From Xylogone sp. PMI_703 (Eukaryota; Ascomycota; Leotiomycetes), in contig JAJTUQ010000003.1 in assembly GCA_021399445.1 (NCBI GenBank), positions 992,001 to 1,056,000 of the forward strand: a stretch of 64,000 bases of DNA, given 5' to 3'. Below are positions 33,708 to 46,050 of this stretch, in pieces. Within the stretch, counting starts at the first letter, position 1; each line of letters opens with the position of its first letter. Both the position numbers and the translations under genes were made by a program. Below the pieces are notes generated by a model that saw only the letters and a list, made by a program, of their open reading frames with translations, ran no database searches and was not told the origin of the DNA.

Positions 33708-35814
33708 ATGGGATCCGCACCAGTAAATAGCCGTTCGTCCAGTGTGGATAGCGAAGCTACGCCCAATGCTTCACAGGATGAGCTTGTAGTAAAACCTATC
33801 AGGTCATGGAAGGGCTATGTCTGGGATACGTGGGAACTTCCGAAGGATCAACGCTGGTTGCTCTTCAAACTGGATGCGTTTGTGCTTACTTTTGCATCGG
33901 TTGGTTCTCTAACGCCTCATGCTTTGAGTGAAACGCAAACCTCCTGACATAAGTTTGCTTAGATTGGATATTTCCTTAAGAACCTTGATCTATACAACAT
34001 TACCAATGCCTTCCTCAGCGGGATGGAAGAAGACTTGCAAATGTATGGGAACCAGCTTGTGACTAGCACATCGGTCTACACTGTTGGATATGTCATTGGT
34101 CAGATACCATCCAACCTACTCCTAACGCGAGTATCGCCTCGATGGGTTATACCCTCAGTGTGTACCTCCTCTTGTTTTCTTACTCCTAAATAATGCCTCT
34201 CTTAATAATACTGATATTTTGTAGCTGGAGCTTGGTTGGGGAGTCGCGACCATATGCACGTCAACCGTCAAGTCTTACCGCGCTCTCTACGCTCTTCGAT
34301 TTCTTGTAGGCCTCTTTGAGTATGTAATCATTGGACTCCACTACTCTGCAATCTATCGGTAGCTAATATTACATGCACAGATCCGGCTTTTATCCAGGGA
34401 TTCACTATCTCCTTGGGTCATGGTACACTCCACAGGAGATTGGCAAGCGAGCTATGATATTCTGGTTAGCTGGCTCTATTGGACAACTCTTTAGTGGGTT
34501 TCTACAAGCAGCTGCCTATACGCACTTAAATGGCGTAGCCGGACGTGCGGGCTGGAGATGGCTATTCATCATCGACGGTATTATCACGATGCCGCTTGCT
34601 GTTATGGGCTACCTATTCTTCCCCAATCTCCCACAAGGCGGCAAGAGGACGTGGTGGATAACTCAAGAAGAGCATATTCTCTCTGTCAAACGAATGCAGG
34701 CTATTGGGCGTGCAGGCAAGGAAGCATGGACGAAGGCCAAGGTCAAGAGGATCTTATCCAGCTGGCATACATATATTCTCCGTGAGCTTTGATATCCGGT
34801 ATCCTCCACAGTAGTAGACGTGCTAACGATTAAGTATAGCATTACTCTACATAGTCTGGAATAATGCTAGTCCACAGGCTGGAATGGGCTATTGGCTAAA
34901 GAGCTTCAATAAAACACCTCCACCAGTTCCGGGCACTTCCTTTTCAATACCGCAGATTAACAACTGTGAGTATTATCTATATGTGATATTATGTATTGGC
35001 TAATGCTAAATTATTCTCATAGTACCGTTGGTCACCAACGGTATTTTTATCGTCATAGCCTTTACTTGGGGCTGGCTTTCTGATGGGCCTTGTCGTGGTG
35101 CAAGATGGCCTTTCATCTATGCTGGTGCCATCATCACAGTGAGTTTTTATGGTTTCTCTATGCCTGCTGTTAAACCCCCACCGACTAAAATGTTTATCCG
35201 GTAGTTTACCTTTAGCATTCTTCTACGTCAGATGCCGCTGTATGAGAATATACACGGCCGTATGGCGGTGTATTGGCTCAGTAATATTGGTGTAAGTTAA
35301 AGAATTCATATTAACCAGCCTGAAACCATGCTTAACTCATCTACCAGGGTGGCGCTGGCCCACTTATCCTGAGCTGGATTAACGAGATCTGCTCAGACGA
35401 TACAGAGAAGAGGGCCTTACTTGTTGCGGCAGGTAACGACCTCGCATACGTTGTCCAGGCTGTAGTAAGTCCATTCCTCACTCTAGATTGTTTAGCACTT
35501 CAACTAAATCGCTTCAGGCGCCTAATTTTGTGTGGAAAACGACGGACTTCCCGGCTGCTAGAAAAGGGTACCTCTGGTCCATAATCTTACAAGTCCTTCT
35601 CGGTAGGTACACACATCTTGTAAAGACGAAGTTGCCGCAAATGTTAACCATTTATCTTCCTCTGCCAGTCGGAGTTACTGCTACCATTCAAATTCTTCTA
35701 TGGAGAGATAAGAGGAAGGCGCTCAAGGCTGAGTCAGAAGGCTCATTGGAATCTTCCCAGGATAGCAAGAATCTATCTCCGCAGGTGAACGATGTTGACG
35801 AAAAGGCCTCATGA
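33708..35814 (+). CDS. MFS permease, ACS family (pantothenate/allantoate-type)
   Basis: Ten exons (33708-33899, 33963-34157, 34225-34319, 34381-34781, 34840-34965, 35023-35138, 35205-35291, 35348-35464, 35518-35602, 35669-35814) join in frame to 519 residues. It has a cytosolic N-tail, then WDTWELPKDQRWLLFKLDAFVLTFASIGYF and LYNITNAFLSGMEEDL. That opening is characteristic of the anion:cation symporter family, subgroup Liz1/Fen2 (pantothenate), Vht1 (biotin) and Dal5 (allantoate). Other signatures are GYVIGQIPSNLLLTRVSPRWVIPS and FLVGLFESGFYPGIHYLLGSWYT. About 12 membrane segments fit plasma-membrane uptake of an organic acid or vitamin. The last intron (35603-35668) is 66 nt, in frame and stop-free. 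Removal gives the expected LQVLLVGVTATIQILLWRDKR helix. Confidence 0.92.
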
Positions 35815-36445
35815 TACGTTGAGAGTGTATTATATAGTTTCATTGACAATGGTGAGTCTGTTGTTTGGATGATGATTATCAGGACTGTGGTGAGCAGCCA
35901 GTAAAACTGATGTCTATAAGAACCTAGTATTCAGTACAATACAGATGAAGGACTTGTTAACTGCTGCCTATAATACAGAGCAATTTCTGATTTTCAATCT
36001 TCAGTATATAATTCTTGCCGCTCGTTAAATTGATTTCTCGATACTCAACGAAGCTGCCCCTTTCGCACTACAATGGTCTAGCACTTGAGAATCACTCCCT
36101 CAGCTCCAGGTATATCAAATTACAAAGACAGAGAAATACAAATACTCACTAAACATCTTCGTATTTTGACCTTGTAGCATTCATTCTAGCAATGAATGAT
36201 GCAATGATGGAACTTATTATTTAACAAGTTAGCAAATAATAGCCCAGTTTCCATTATCCTTTTAGAAGCTCCTCTAACTTCAAATCAAAATAGCTTCGGA
36301 CTTTTTTGAATTCAAGTTTGTTTCATCACCAAATCGCGATACCAATACGCGTACAAGTATTCACAACTGTTTAGGTCAAAGATTCTATTTTAACAATCAA
36401 AGTTTTCCAATAAGCCACTCCAATGCGAAATCAGGAGCATTGCCG
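35815..36445. other. Convergent spacer
   Basis: AT-rich region between the 3' ends of the permease and the metallopeptidase genes. No gene or clear structure seen. Confidence 0.4.
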
Positions 36446-37641
36446 TTACGCAGCTGGTACTGGCAATGTTGCTTTTCCAACTTGCGAATTCCACTTATTC
36501 TGTCTAATGGCAGCCTGTCTCCTCTCCGTCTGGTTTCTAACAAGATTTTGAAATTGAACCCTCCTCTTAAAATGGGCTTCTTGGGCTGGTGGCTGTGACA
36601 TCGTACCATTGACCAAGGCGTCTCCAGCCTTGTTTGCAGGCTCCGGCTTTGGCCCGACCTTCCTTCCACTCCTCTTGCTCCAGAGACTTCTCTTTTTGTT
36701 TCCAGCAGCAGGGCCCATACTGACGATGGTAGAGTCTGCCCAGCGGCGAGTGCATTTTCCTCCAGGTGTAATTTCTCGGCCGATGGTGGTGTCGAGGGAA
36801 TTCTTTGAGTTCACGAGGCAGCGCCATGAGCCGATTGGGTCGAGACCGCCTGGGTTGACCTTCTCGTACATAGCAAGGACGCTGACCTGAGCATAGTCTT
36901 CTTGATAATCTAGTGGTCCATAATTAGAACAATGACATCGATATAAAGCCAAGGGTATGGGAGTAAATACTGGTATTTGCGTAAGGATCAGGAACACAGC
37001 TATCTTTTGCCACAGCTTGTTTGTACTGGGATGAGGCACTAAATGGACCATTACTGCTCTGACCAGTTCCGTCACCAGTTACATCGTTGACGTAAGCATC
37101 CAAGGTATGGGTCATCTCATGAATAGCAATTGAGGGAACATAACAATCTCCATGGAAGGTTGTAACTGCTCCACCTGTTTCCGCAGAAGGAGCATCAGCC
37201 GGCAGGGCCACAACATGTTGAGTCCAATCGCGATCCTGCACTGGCACACGACCAAAGACATCTACAGAAAGTAATTAGCAGTCATAGCCGAGAAGGATTT
37301 AGGAAGAGCTTACCAATTATATCAATAACTGACATCTGGGCATTGTGGTGCCGACAAATGACCCATGCGGATCCACAGTCATCATAGTGAACGTTGTAGA
37401 TTTCCATATCATATGGGCTGAAAGAGGTGCCTTGAACAACATTGAGACAGGCTTGTGGGATCCATCCCCATCCCCACTCGTCCCAAGTACTATGTGTTGG
37501 TGCCAGATGCTGCCAAAATACACTGTCAACGTGGGGGGAGAGTCCATCAGAAAATAGAACCGGTTTATTCAAGTTCTGTGCGAGAACTCGGCTGCCAGAG
37601 AGCAGTAGTGCAATAGCTTGTAAGTTATACTTGGTAGACAT
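36446..37641 (-). CDS. Secreted HExxH metallopeptidase-like protein
   Basis: Minus-strand exons 37641-37314, 37261-36971 and 36909-36446 give 360 residues. The ATG at 37641 opens a signal peptide (YNLQAIALLLSGSRVLAQ). The zinc-binding helix is IAIHEMTHTLDAY (His 157, Glu 158, His 161), preceded by FHGDCYVPS. A third ligand was not identified with certainty; Asp or His further on is possible. Cysteines at several places (ACLNV, DDCGS, VICRHH, DSCVP, WRCLV, GKCTRR) suggest disulfides. The C-terminal 80 residues or so are basic, low in complexity and rich in Lys/Arg/Gln/Pro, unlike the catalytic part. The family is a fungal secreted HExxH group reminiscent of conidiation-specific protein 13. Peptidase activity is inferred from the motif only. 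Confidence 0.82.
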
Positions 37642-40296
37642 GGTGCCCAAGGGAAAGGTTAAACTGGTATATCAGATCGATATTATGAAAGGAGGATCCG
37701 GATGATCTGGATGATCTCTGACTGCTTTTGGAGGGAACGCACATGTCTATTATATAATTTCTAGAGCATATAGAAAATTCGCCCACTTCTATCGTCGTTC
37801 CCTATCCGAAATACCATCACATAGGATAATAAGATTTACACGTGTATACTCAAAAATAGATGTTACGGGGTGACTTACCAACCATGCCACTGTAACATTA
37901 CTTCGTGCCATTCCCCCTTTCTTAACAGCAGGGTTAAGCGGGTCTAGTGGAATGAAGTTCAGCATATTTGACAAGTCATAAACTAAGATTAATATGCTTA
38001 TATCTTGGCGCTTCAGCCTCAAAGAAGGTGCTCACTGCGAAGCTAGCCGATCTAGAAAGTTTATTTTTGTTTTGTATGATCTAATATCCAATTAGCACTG
38101 AGTCTTTCATCGTTCCATCCTTCTTCACCGCTTTATTTTTCTCTCCTTCGTACAGTCTGACTAATCTGTGCGTTAGCTCACTGTTTGTACCCCATGCCGT
38201 ACCGTATTCTCACACGCCTGGTATTAGTGGTTAGCCCTCAAATTGAGATATACTTACTGATTTTGGGTAGATAGGGGGAGCACAGGCCATAAAGTGCAAA
38301 GTATTCGTCCGATTTCTAACATCTCGGCCTTGGCAAATTCTAGCCCCCAATATAGTATCATACCTGACCACCACGATGTAACTCTGAGGATTCTTCAACC
38401 AAAGAAGATTCCAACTGTAATTTTTCACATATGCTTTAAAGTAGTGCCTACATTGAGTGTAGCATCGCCATACTGAAGCACGAGCATCATTGTGCAAATG
38501 TTTAGAATATTTCTCCGTTTGAAAGGTTTCGGTACTATGGTAGCATATAATAGTATCTCCATTGTCAAGAAGCTGAACTAACAGATGTCAACTTTGTCAG
38601 GTCTGGATAAGCCGCGCTCCATCGCGCATCGGCGAATCAGAGTTGAATTCCATTTAGCTAAAATAGTAAGAGCTGAGGGTAAATCTACAAGTAGGCCGTT
38701 AACCGATTAGTGTAGAGCCTATTCTTGAATTGCAGGGGCAGTGAGCGTACTTGGGCACGGATCCGAATATGCCCCTTCTTCTGTGCTACTAGATGCAGGA
38801 GTAAGATCAACACGTGTAGCAACACTATTAAGCTTCATACATATACTTCTGTGCTATCCTCATGTACGTAGGTGTTTGCCTCATTCACAATCTCGCAATA
38901 ATAATTCCTATGCCAAGTGAATGTGGCTCGACGCCTTCAAAAAAAGATGCACAACAAGCTCACAGCGGAAAAAATGGAAAGCCTCGCCCACCATAATCTC
39001 CGCCGCTTTGACTTGGCAATGTCCGTTTAGGGCAATGAAGATAAGCGCTTAACTTTATCGAGATTTTCATGTAGTATTTTAAGCTTTATTTACTTGAGAC
39101 TTTCAAAGTATTACTGGCACTAATACTGTTAGGGCACGCATTTCTCGGATAGTTTGCCCTACCTGGGGCGCCGCAATTCTCGCTCTTTATCAGTGCATAT
39201 GAGGTCAAGTAAAAGCAGTATCAGTAATCATCGGTCGGCCGCGCAGTTCTCTCAGCCAGATTTATTCTTGGCACTGCCTTATTCTCCCCTAATTGCATGT
39301 TACGTCTAGCTGAGGGAACTGTCCGGTTGACCAATGAATACTAGCATTCACTGGGCTTTTAATCAACGGTAGGGATATGACAGCAATCCAGATTTGCCAT
39401 TTGAGCTGGAGAGACACATACGGTAATAATGTGGCAGGGATCTCCTTGCCACCACAATAGGTTTATTAACTTTGGTGTGGGATAGTTGACATCGAGGGAG
39501 ACCCACCCGAAACTCAGGGGATGAAAGGGGGTACTCATACTGCACCAACTTACGTGAAGCACAGTAATAACTCATATACAAGGATCTGGAACCTATGCTA
39601 TAGAAGGAGATGTCTTGTAAGTAAAGAACATAAGCTGAGAAACATTAACGAAGAGCTTTCATGGTATCCGGTCAAAAAATATTTTCACCAAACACAAATG
39701 TACCATTCAGTATTGTCTTAGTCACTCGGGTACTATTCATACGCAGGGAGGGTACGCAAGCTAATGATACTAATAGAACGGTAGTCTGGACTCAAGTATT
39801 GTATTCTAATCCAGGCTACAAATATCTATAAAATAAAATTTAGATCCGCTCCAGTTTTAACCCCCGCGCTCCGCCATACATCAAGAGGTTGCATATAAAT
39901 GAATTGAGCTAGCACATTTACTTCGATCCTAGGTAGCTAGTTTAAGAGATAGAATATTTCCTATAGCACTAGTTAGTTAATTCCTAATATAAATTTCTTA
40001 GAGGTTACCAGGAAACCTTTGGATATCTCTGACGTGTTTTTTTTTGTTGTGGTGTCTATTGTTTTACATTCTTTTATACCGCTTTGCGAACCATTTAGAT
40101 CTCGACTTTACCTACATCCAATCTAGACTGGCAACTTTTTTTGGATACTAATTATATCAATATTTCAGTGTATCTAATCTATGACTTAATCCTTAGTATT
40201 TTAGGAATTCGAACCACCCCATTTCCCTCATGAAGAAATGGGTTCCCCATGGTTCATATTGTTCAATTTTACATCGTCACATGCGACATAGGCTAT
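37642..40296. other. Gene-poor AT-rich region, about 2.6 kb
   Basis: The longest gene-free stretch of the window. Small minus-strand frames (37789-38022, 38231-38497, 39359-39581) lack starts, splice context or motifs. The composition suggests decayed repeat sequence, but no terminal repeats or transposase motifs can be recognised. Confidence 0.5.
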
Positions 40297-41392
40297 TTAT
40301 GCGTCTAAGAATGACCAGTCTTGCTTTTTGATGTAATTCTTAACAGTATCCAGCTCTACAGGTGTCTCGAGCTAAATTCTGCTTTAGTAAAAAGGTACAA
40401 TAGTTAATAATTGAGAGCGCTTACATCTCTTGGGTGAATCACTGTTGGGTCATCTCTTGCCTCATACCCAAACTCATTCCAGTAACCAAAGTTATCATCG
40501 AGTTCCTCTGCAATATCTTTCGGAATTGGTATATGCCATTGCCCGATAGGCAGTGCAACATACTCTGCCGGCCTACCGACTACTTGGGCAAACAGCTCCG
40601 CAAATTGCTTCATTGTCATCCACTTGCGATAGGCGATTAAATTTTTACCTGGCTTTTCCTCTACGAGGGCTTTGGTCAATGGCCCCATGTCTTCTTCTGC
40701 GGCAAAGAAAGGCAGGTAAAGGTCTTCATTGGCGTGGCTAGTAAACTGAACGACTCCCTTGGCATTCTATGAACTCAATTAGTCATGAGTAATAATGGAC
40801 GATGTATAAAAAGCTGTCTCACTTTCGTGGGTCTTATAATAGGATTTGAGACGTAATTGCTTATAAACCATCCAGCCTGGACAATACTTGTTTTCTTCCA
40901 TAATTCTGGGTATTTCTCTGCTCCGTAATCGGCTCCAAAGGCCTTGCTGTCAAAATGTAATACGTTCGTATACTTCCCTTTTGACCATTTCGATGCATTT
41001 GACAAGGAAGAATAGATAAGTCGCTCGAGACTCTCGATCTTCGCAGCAGCATCAATCATATTCTTGATCTGTTGCAGCTCATAATTATATGCCCAGCGGT
41101 TTGAGGGCACTCCGTTAGGGACATTTTCAGGGTTATCTAGTTTTCCCCAGAAGTCTGATACTAAGAAGATGGTATTGGCACCCTTGAATGCTTCCACAAG
41201 GGAGGAGACGTTATCAACATCAGCTTGTACCACTTCAATACCGAGATCTTTGAGTGCTTGAGCTTTGCTGCTGGAAATATTGCGAGTAATTCCCCGGACT
41301 TTCCAGGCAGGGTCCTTAGTAAATGTTCTGCAAACAGAACCTCCTTGGTTACCAGTAGCACCAACGATGACAATAAGCTTAGGAGTCCCCAT
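40297..41392 (-). CDS. NmrA-like NAD(P)-binding protein
   Basis: Minus-strand exons 41392-40823, 40766-40425 and 40371-40297 give 328 residues, standard for the NmrA-like branch of atypical short-chain dehydrogenases. The N-terminal Rossmann motif is IVIVGATGNQGGSV (GxxGxxG), with RGITRN for the cofactor phosphate or ribose and IFLVSDFW as the next strand. The active-site Tyr-Lys of true dehydrogenases is not evident in the expected place. This fits NmrA/HSCARG-type proteins, which sense NAD(P) redox state or bind GATA regulators. The C-terminal part (WMTMKQFAELFAQVVGRPAEYVALP, ending KKQDWSFLDA) is also typical. It is cytosolic or nuclear. Direct partners are unknown. Confidence 0.9.
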
Positions 41393-42652
41393 TATTGTGG
41401 ATTATAGATTTGTATTTTGTGAGTACAGGAGGGCTTTTGGCCGTAATATGTGCCATTTCTGCTCTATATAAATACCCGGCCTTTAAGAGATTCTACACGG
41501 TAAGCTCACAATATGAGCAGCTCACTTCATTAATAAGACTTTCTGTTTTGTTAGGAAACAATTAGAAATAAGAAACATCTTACAAATATAATTGAATATG
41601 ACTCTCACCTGGAAGAGAATTCCGTACCCTGAGCTTGGATTGTCCGTTGGTGGGGTGTCCGTTCCAGTCCGCTCCCCTCCGCTCCTCTCCGTCGTTTAAC
41701 CTCTTTTGACGAATATTTGTCGTCCTTTACCCTATTATTTGTCTGCTGAGATATAAACGAGATTAGAATATATAATACCAATGCTATCTCTTCATCTTGA
41801 ATGAATAGGGCCAGATTCGCGATAGGCTCAACTGGAATTGTATTACCTAATACTAGCAAGCCCACAAAGTCAAGCATAACGGAGTCCCGGTCCCCGAAGA
41901 GAGGCTGGGAGTCATATATTTCAATAGATAAAGCTATAAAAAAGCCTCAGTTCTCGTATAGAGATGACCTATGAATATCAGTGCGATTCTGGAAGCAGCT
42001 CCTGAGGAAGAGATACGTTTATATCTACTTACTATGTGGCTATGTGACTATGCTACATTAAGTCCGATATCATGCGCCTACTATCAAGCTAGAAGTATTG
42101 GAATATCTTCAATCTCACTATGACTTTATCGCTTTTATCAATTTAATATAATTGCGGAAAGTGTTAGTGATCTCCCATCTATATGCAGGAACATGCGATT
42201 CGCCCATCAGGCTTGTGCAGATATGCATAAATGCATAAAATTATGTTAAGGATTCCACGCCTTCATATTCAATGGAGGTTAATATGGTAGGGACAAATCA
42301 GATACAATATATGTAATCACAAGATTGATAACGCGCTATTGAATCTCTATCGTAAAGGAGATAAGAGCCACAAATCCTATAAATAACTGTACACTTCTCC
42401 CATTCTAGGCGATGATACACACACTGTTCCTCATTCGGAACGCCATCCAGAAACCTGTGACAAGGCTTTTATTGAAATTATATTGCAGCCTACCTCCCTA
42501 CTTAGCGTCTCATGCCACCCATATTATTATGATAGAGCCTAACACCGAGAGCCTTACCACTTTTACCTTCCTTTTCATTCATTCTTGGCTCTCGAAATTC
42601 GAGTGGAGAGCACTCGTTTTTGATGATTTCATTAAAGTCTTAACAAGACGAC
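41393..42652. other. Intergenic region, about 1.3 kb
   Basis: Divergent upstream region of the NmrA-like and CFEM genes. It includes a TATA-like TTTATATAG on the minus strand (about 41464-41472, some 75 bases before the NmrA-like ATG) and TATAAATA on the plus strand (42378-42385). A CT-rich run (about 41655-41695) stands out. A 90-residue minus frame at 41605-41877 is not supported. Confidence 0.45.
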
Positions 42653-43153
42653 ATGTCTTCCGTTTTGCTTCTGTTTCTGCTACTCTTGCACCAGGCTTCT
42701 TGCGCCACAGTCACTTTAACAGACCTTCCAGCATATCAGTCACAGCGTCCTTGTGCAATAGATTGCTTCTACTATGGCTTCTCTTCGAAGGGAGGACCTG
42801 ATGGAATAGCGGAAAATATTGGCTGCAACGTTGATCCTATCATGAATGAGTGTCTTTGCCGGCCAGATCTCCAAGCACAGGCAGATGCGTACCTGAGTAA
42901 TTGTGTTCGCTCCAAATGCGACCAGAATAGTCTAGATGTCAACAGTGCCGTGACTATATACGACGACTATTGCACCAGCGCAGGCTATTATCGAGTTACA
43001 GATGCACCAGCGACTTCAACATCAGGTACGCAGGCTTCTCCTACAACAGTTACTGTCACTGTAATGCAGACAGTTTCAGTCTCGTCGGCTGAGCGACGAC
43101 TGAGATCGCCTTTGGCGGAACTGGTCGCTCAAGTCGCAATGATGCTAGAATAA
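42653..43153 (+). CDS. CFEM-domain secreted protein, stopped before its anchor
   Basis: 166 residues with a signal peptide (SSVLLLFLLLLHQASC) and a complete CFEM domain. Eight cysteines stand at residues 34, 38, 58, 67, 69, 84, 89 and 107 with CFEM spacing (C-X3-C-X19-C-X8-C-X-C-X14-C-X4-C-X17-C) and the characteristic aspartate after Cys 58. CFEM proteins sit at the fungal surface and bind haem/iron or act as effectors. The reading frame hits TAA at 43151-43153, while the same frame continues beyond it for 124 codons coding a Ser/Thr stalk and one membrane helix. No canonical in-phase intron removes the stop, although a weak GTCGGC donor could. So this is either a truncated secreted form, a nonsense allele, or an unusual splice. 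Confidence 0.82.
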   Translation: MSSVLLLFLLLLHQASCATVTLTDLPAYQSQRPCAIDCFYYGFSSKGGPDGIAENIGCNVDPIMNECLCRPDLQAQADAYLSNCVRSKCDQNSLDVNSAVTIYDDYCTSAGYYRVTDAPATSTSGTQASPTTVTVTVMQTVSVSSAERRLRSPLAELVAQVAMMLE

Positions 43154-43528
43154 AGGAGGACGTTGACAGGAGTCGGTGGCCTAGTGACAACATCGTCTCG
43201 TTCGTCAACTAGAACTACTACCTCGACGACTTCGAGCTCTATTACACAAGTTCCAACAACATCTTCAACATCATCCTCGCAGGCATCAACAAGTACCAGT
43301 ACTAGTGTTCTTACAGCACCGCAGCCATCCCGAAGTAGTGGTAGTAGCAATGGAGATAATAACGGCAACGATAGCAATGACAACGGCCTTGGAGCTGGTG
43401 AAATTGCTGGTATAGTTGTTGGTATCCTAGGCTTTCTCGCAACCGTTGTGGGCTCGTGGATCGCATACAAGACATATAAAAGCCAACAGCTCAATAGGTA
43501 TTTTGGAGACACTAGTGGATGTAAATAA
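43154..43528 (+). other. Detached Ser/Thr stalk and membrane anchor of the CFEM gene
   Basis: It continues in exactly the same frame as the CFEM part after the stop: a long Ser/Thr-rich stretch (TTSSRSSTRTTTSTTSSS and similar), an Asn/Asp-rich bit, then one hydrophobic helix (AGEIAGIVVGILGFLATVVG) and a short basic tail. This is the normal stalk-plus-anchor of membrane CFEM proteins. It has no ATG start of its own near the beginning, so it is unlikely to be a separate gene. Confidence 0.75.
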
Positions 43529-43899
43529 TAATAGAATGTATTATAATGGAGTTTAACTGGCGAACTTGGATAACTAGAGTAGCTATATAATTTACATTAA
43601 CACCTAGCCGTCCTTGGAACAAATTATATTTCGTTTATCCTCTTATTATTTTATAGATTGAAAGGCTAATGAGAAATCTAATACAATGTAGAATAATAAA
43701 ACTTAGTGTATGTGAGCGCGAGTAATGAAGTATATAAAAGTACATGCTGGTGTCTAATATTTTTTGCAGTATATATGTCGATAAATAGTCCTTTCATTTT
43801 ACAGATTGAAAATGAATTCTCGTCTCCCATTTAATGTATACAGCTTGAATGTCTGCATAGCTGAAATACGGCTCCAGCTATGGCCTTTCTTTCGGAATC
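43529..43899. other. Convergent spacer
   Basis: AT-rich region between the CFEM gene and the 3' end of the DHA2 exporter. No gene seen. Confidence 0.4.
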
Positions 43900-46050
43900 T
43901 TAAGTACTGGAGACCTTTTTCTTCCTAATATCTTTCCAGCCTATCCCCCACGAAAAAACAAAGCAAGCCACTCCTGCTCCAGCAGTAAGGTAAAAGACAC
44001 GATCAACGCTCTTCGCGTATGCCAATAATACGTGAGGAAGATCTGTGGAGTTAATATGCATCCGAAATCCGGATGCACCGTCGTTTATTACCGTTTGTGA
44101 GTCTACAGAAGGTGCATATTGCGGAATGAGAGACTTAAGACTATTAGTGAAGATGGTTTCGCTGAAGCTGAGAAATAAAGCTCCCACAAAACTTTGGCTG
44201 AACATGAGGAGCGCCATAGCGAGTGAACCTTGGGCTGGTGGAAGTGAGTTTTGAATTGCAATAATTGGCTGCGAAAGTGGACTGAAGGTTAGAAGCATAC
44301 TAGGAAATCATAGTGATTTGCTATTGAAGGTTAAGCTCACCATCTGTAATCCAAGACCACGACCGACTCCTAGAAGGATTTGGTACCCAATCCATTTTCC
44401 CGTGGATGTTCCTGGAGAAAGTGTAGATAGGAGGCCATTCGAAATTGATAAAATTGTCGTACTAATGACCGCAAATGGGAGATAGTAACCAAGCTTTCCG
44501 ACTGTAAAATCATTAGTAGCAGAACATCATGGATAAGTTTATACCCCACCTAGTACTCCTGATACAACAGCGGAGAACAGCTGACCCAGGATACTTGGAA
44601 GAAGATATACACCGCTTAGCAGGGCGCTTGAGCCCTTGACACCTTGAAAGTAGACTGGTAGATAGTAAGATGCGCAGTAGAGTTGCGCCATAAAGAAGCC
44701 ATATGTCACGCAGCTTGCCCAAACAATCCTATTCCTCACTATAGAGAAAGGTATCATTGCCGAATCACCCTTATAATATTCCCATGCTAGGAAGACAATG
44801 AATGTGCCTCCTGAGCCACAAAAGAGTCCGATGACCTCAGAACTGTTCCAAGCGAACTGAACACCGCCATATTGTAAAGCAAGTAGGATCTGTATAGCGG
44901 CAGGGGCGAATATCGCGAAGCCAATAAGATCAAGTTTAGAATGGATTGTGCGGACTACGGACACTGGTTTAGGTTTGGGGATTTGGTCGGGTATATGAAT
45001 AAACATTAACATTGCAGCAACGAGGCCACCAATGGGGAGGTTGATATAAAAGCCTAGCATAAGATGAGATATCAGATTACTGAGGGGGACAAAATGCATA
45101 GAACTTACACCACCTCCAAGTTGCGTACTCTGTTAGTGCTCCTCCAACCAGTGGTCCCATGACAAGGCCGAGATTTGCAACTAGACCCGTAATCAGCATA
45201 TGGCAGCTCTTGACCGGGTAGATGCAGACTTACTACCCATAATAGCTCCTACTAAGGCTTTTCTGATTCTTAATCATAAACTTCATCTGCAAGTTATCGC
45301 AACAACTTACCTGGTATCTTCGCCAACGGAACGCATGCACCAAGGATAGTAAAAGTGCCATTAATTAGACCTGAAGACCCCATCCCAGCAATTGCCCGTC
45401 CTACAATCAACATTTTCGAAGAAGTTGCCACACCGCATATCAAGGAGCCTAGTTCAAAAACACCGAAAAATGCTATGAAAGTCCACTAGGTAGACATTAA
45501 GTTAACAAGATGAGCAAAACAATGGATGCAGTGACTGAGTTAGCACTAACCTTAGAGCTGAAATTCATAAATAGCTTTCCGGATAACAGTTGAAGGGTCG
45601 AACTGCATATAAATATCAGTTCTCTTGGCTTGAAACTCAAGTCAGGCCGGAATCTACATACTTCCCGAGCTGGTAGGCTCCTCCGTACCATCCAATATCA
45701 GGAAGAGAATGAAAATCACTCGTAATTCTAGGAATAGCCTATGGTAGGTTAGCTCTAGGCATTATTTAAGCTATTATAATCAATACCGTGGAAACAACGG
45801 ATGTATCGAGAAGCACGAGAAAGCAAACTAGAGTGAGTGCTGCTATAATGTTGACAAGCTTGATTCCAGCTACCCATTGGTCTTCCTGGTTTGCAGTGTT
45901 GTCGCCCAATGCTTGATCATGAACTGGATTGTGTGCATGGTCAGACCCCTCTGATGGAGAACTAGAAAGGGCTTGTTCTTTCATTCCCAATTCTGCATCC
46001 CGCTCAGACGGCTGCGGCTCAGCTAGAATAGAAGACTTTTCTGATGCCAT
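43900..46050 (-). CDS. MFS exporter, DHA2 (14-TM) type
   Basis: Nine minus-strand exons (46050-45787, 45738-45662, 45602-45551, 45485-45311, 45251-45234, 45180-45109, 45053-44550, 44501-44341, 44268-43900) join in frame to 563 residues. One exon is only 18 nt. The N-terminal tail of 65 residues or so is charged, followed by [35 protein letters not shown], then [17 protein letters not shown] and [10 protein letters not shown]...[13 protein letters not shown], the antiporter motif C area. The later helices ([42 protein letters not shown]) are typical. It is expected in the plasma membrane as a proton-coupled exporter of toxic compounds. It is related to, but not a recent copy of, the exporter at 5088. 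Two Zn2Cys6 genes lie directly upstream, which suggests regulated efflux. Confidence 0.92.

Noticed and set aside
41605..41877. 90-codon minus-strand frame near a CT-rich tract
   Set aside because: No ATG context, splice partners or recognisable domain; I could not tie it to a transposon family.
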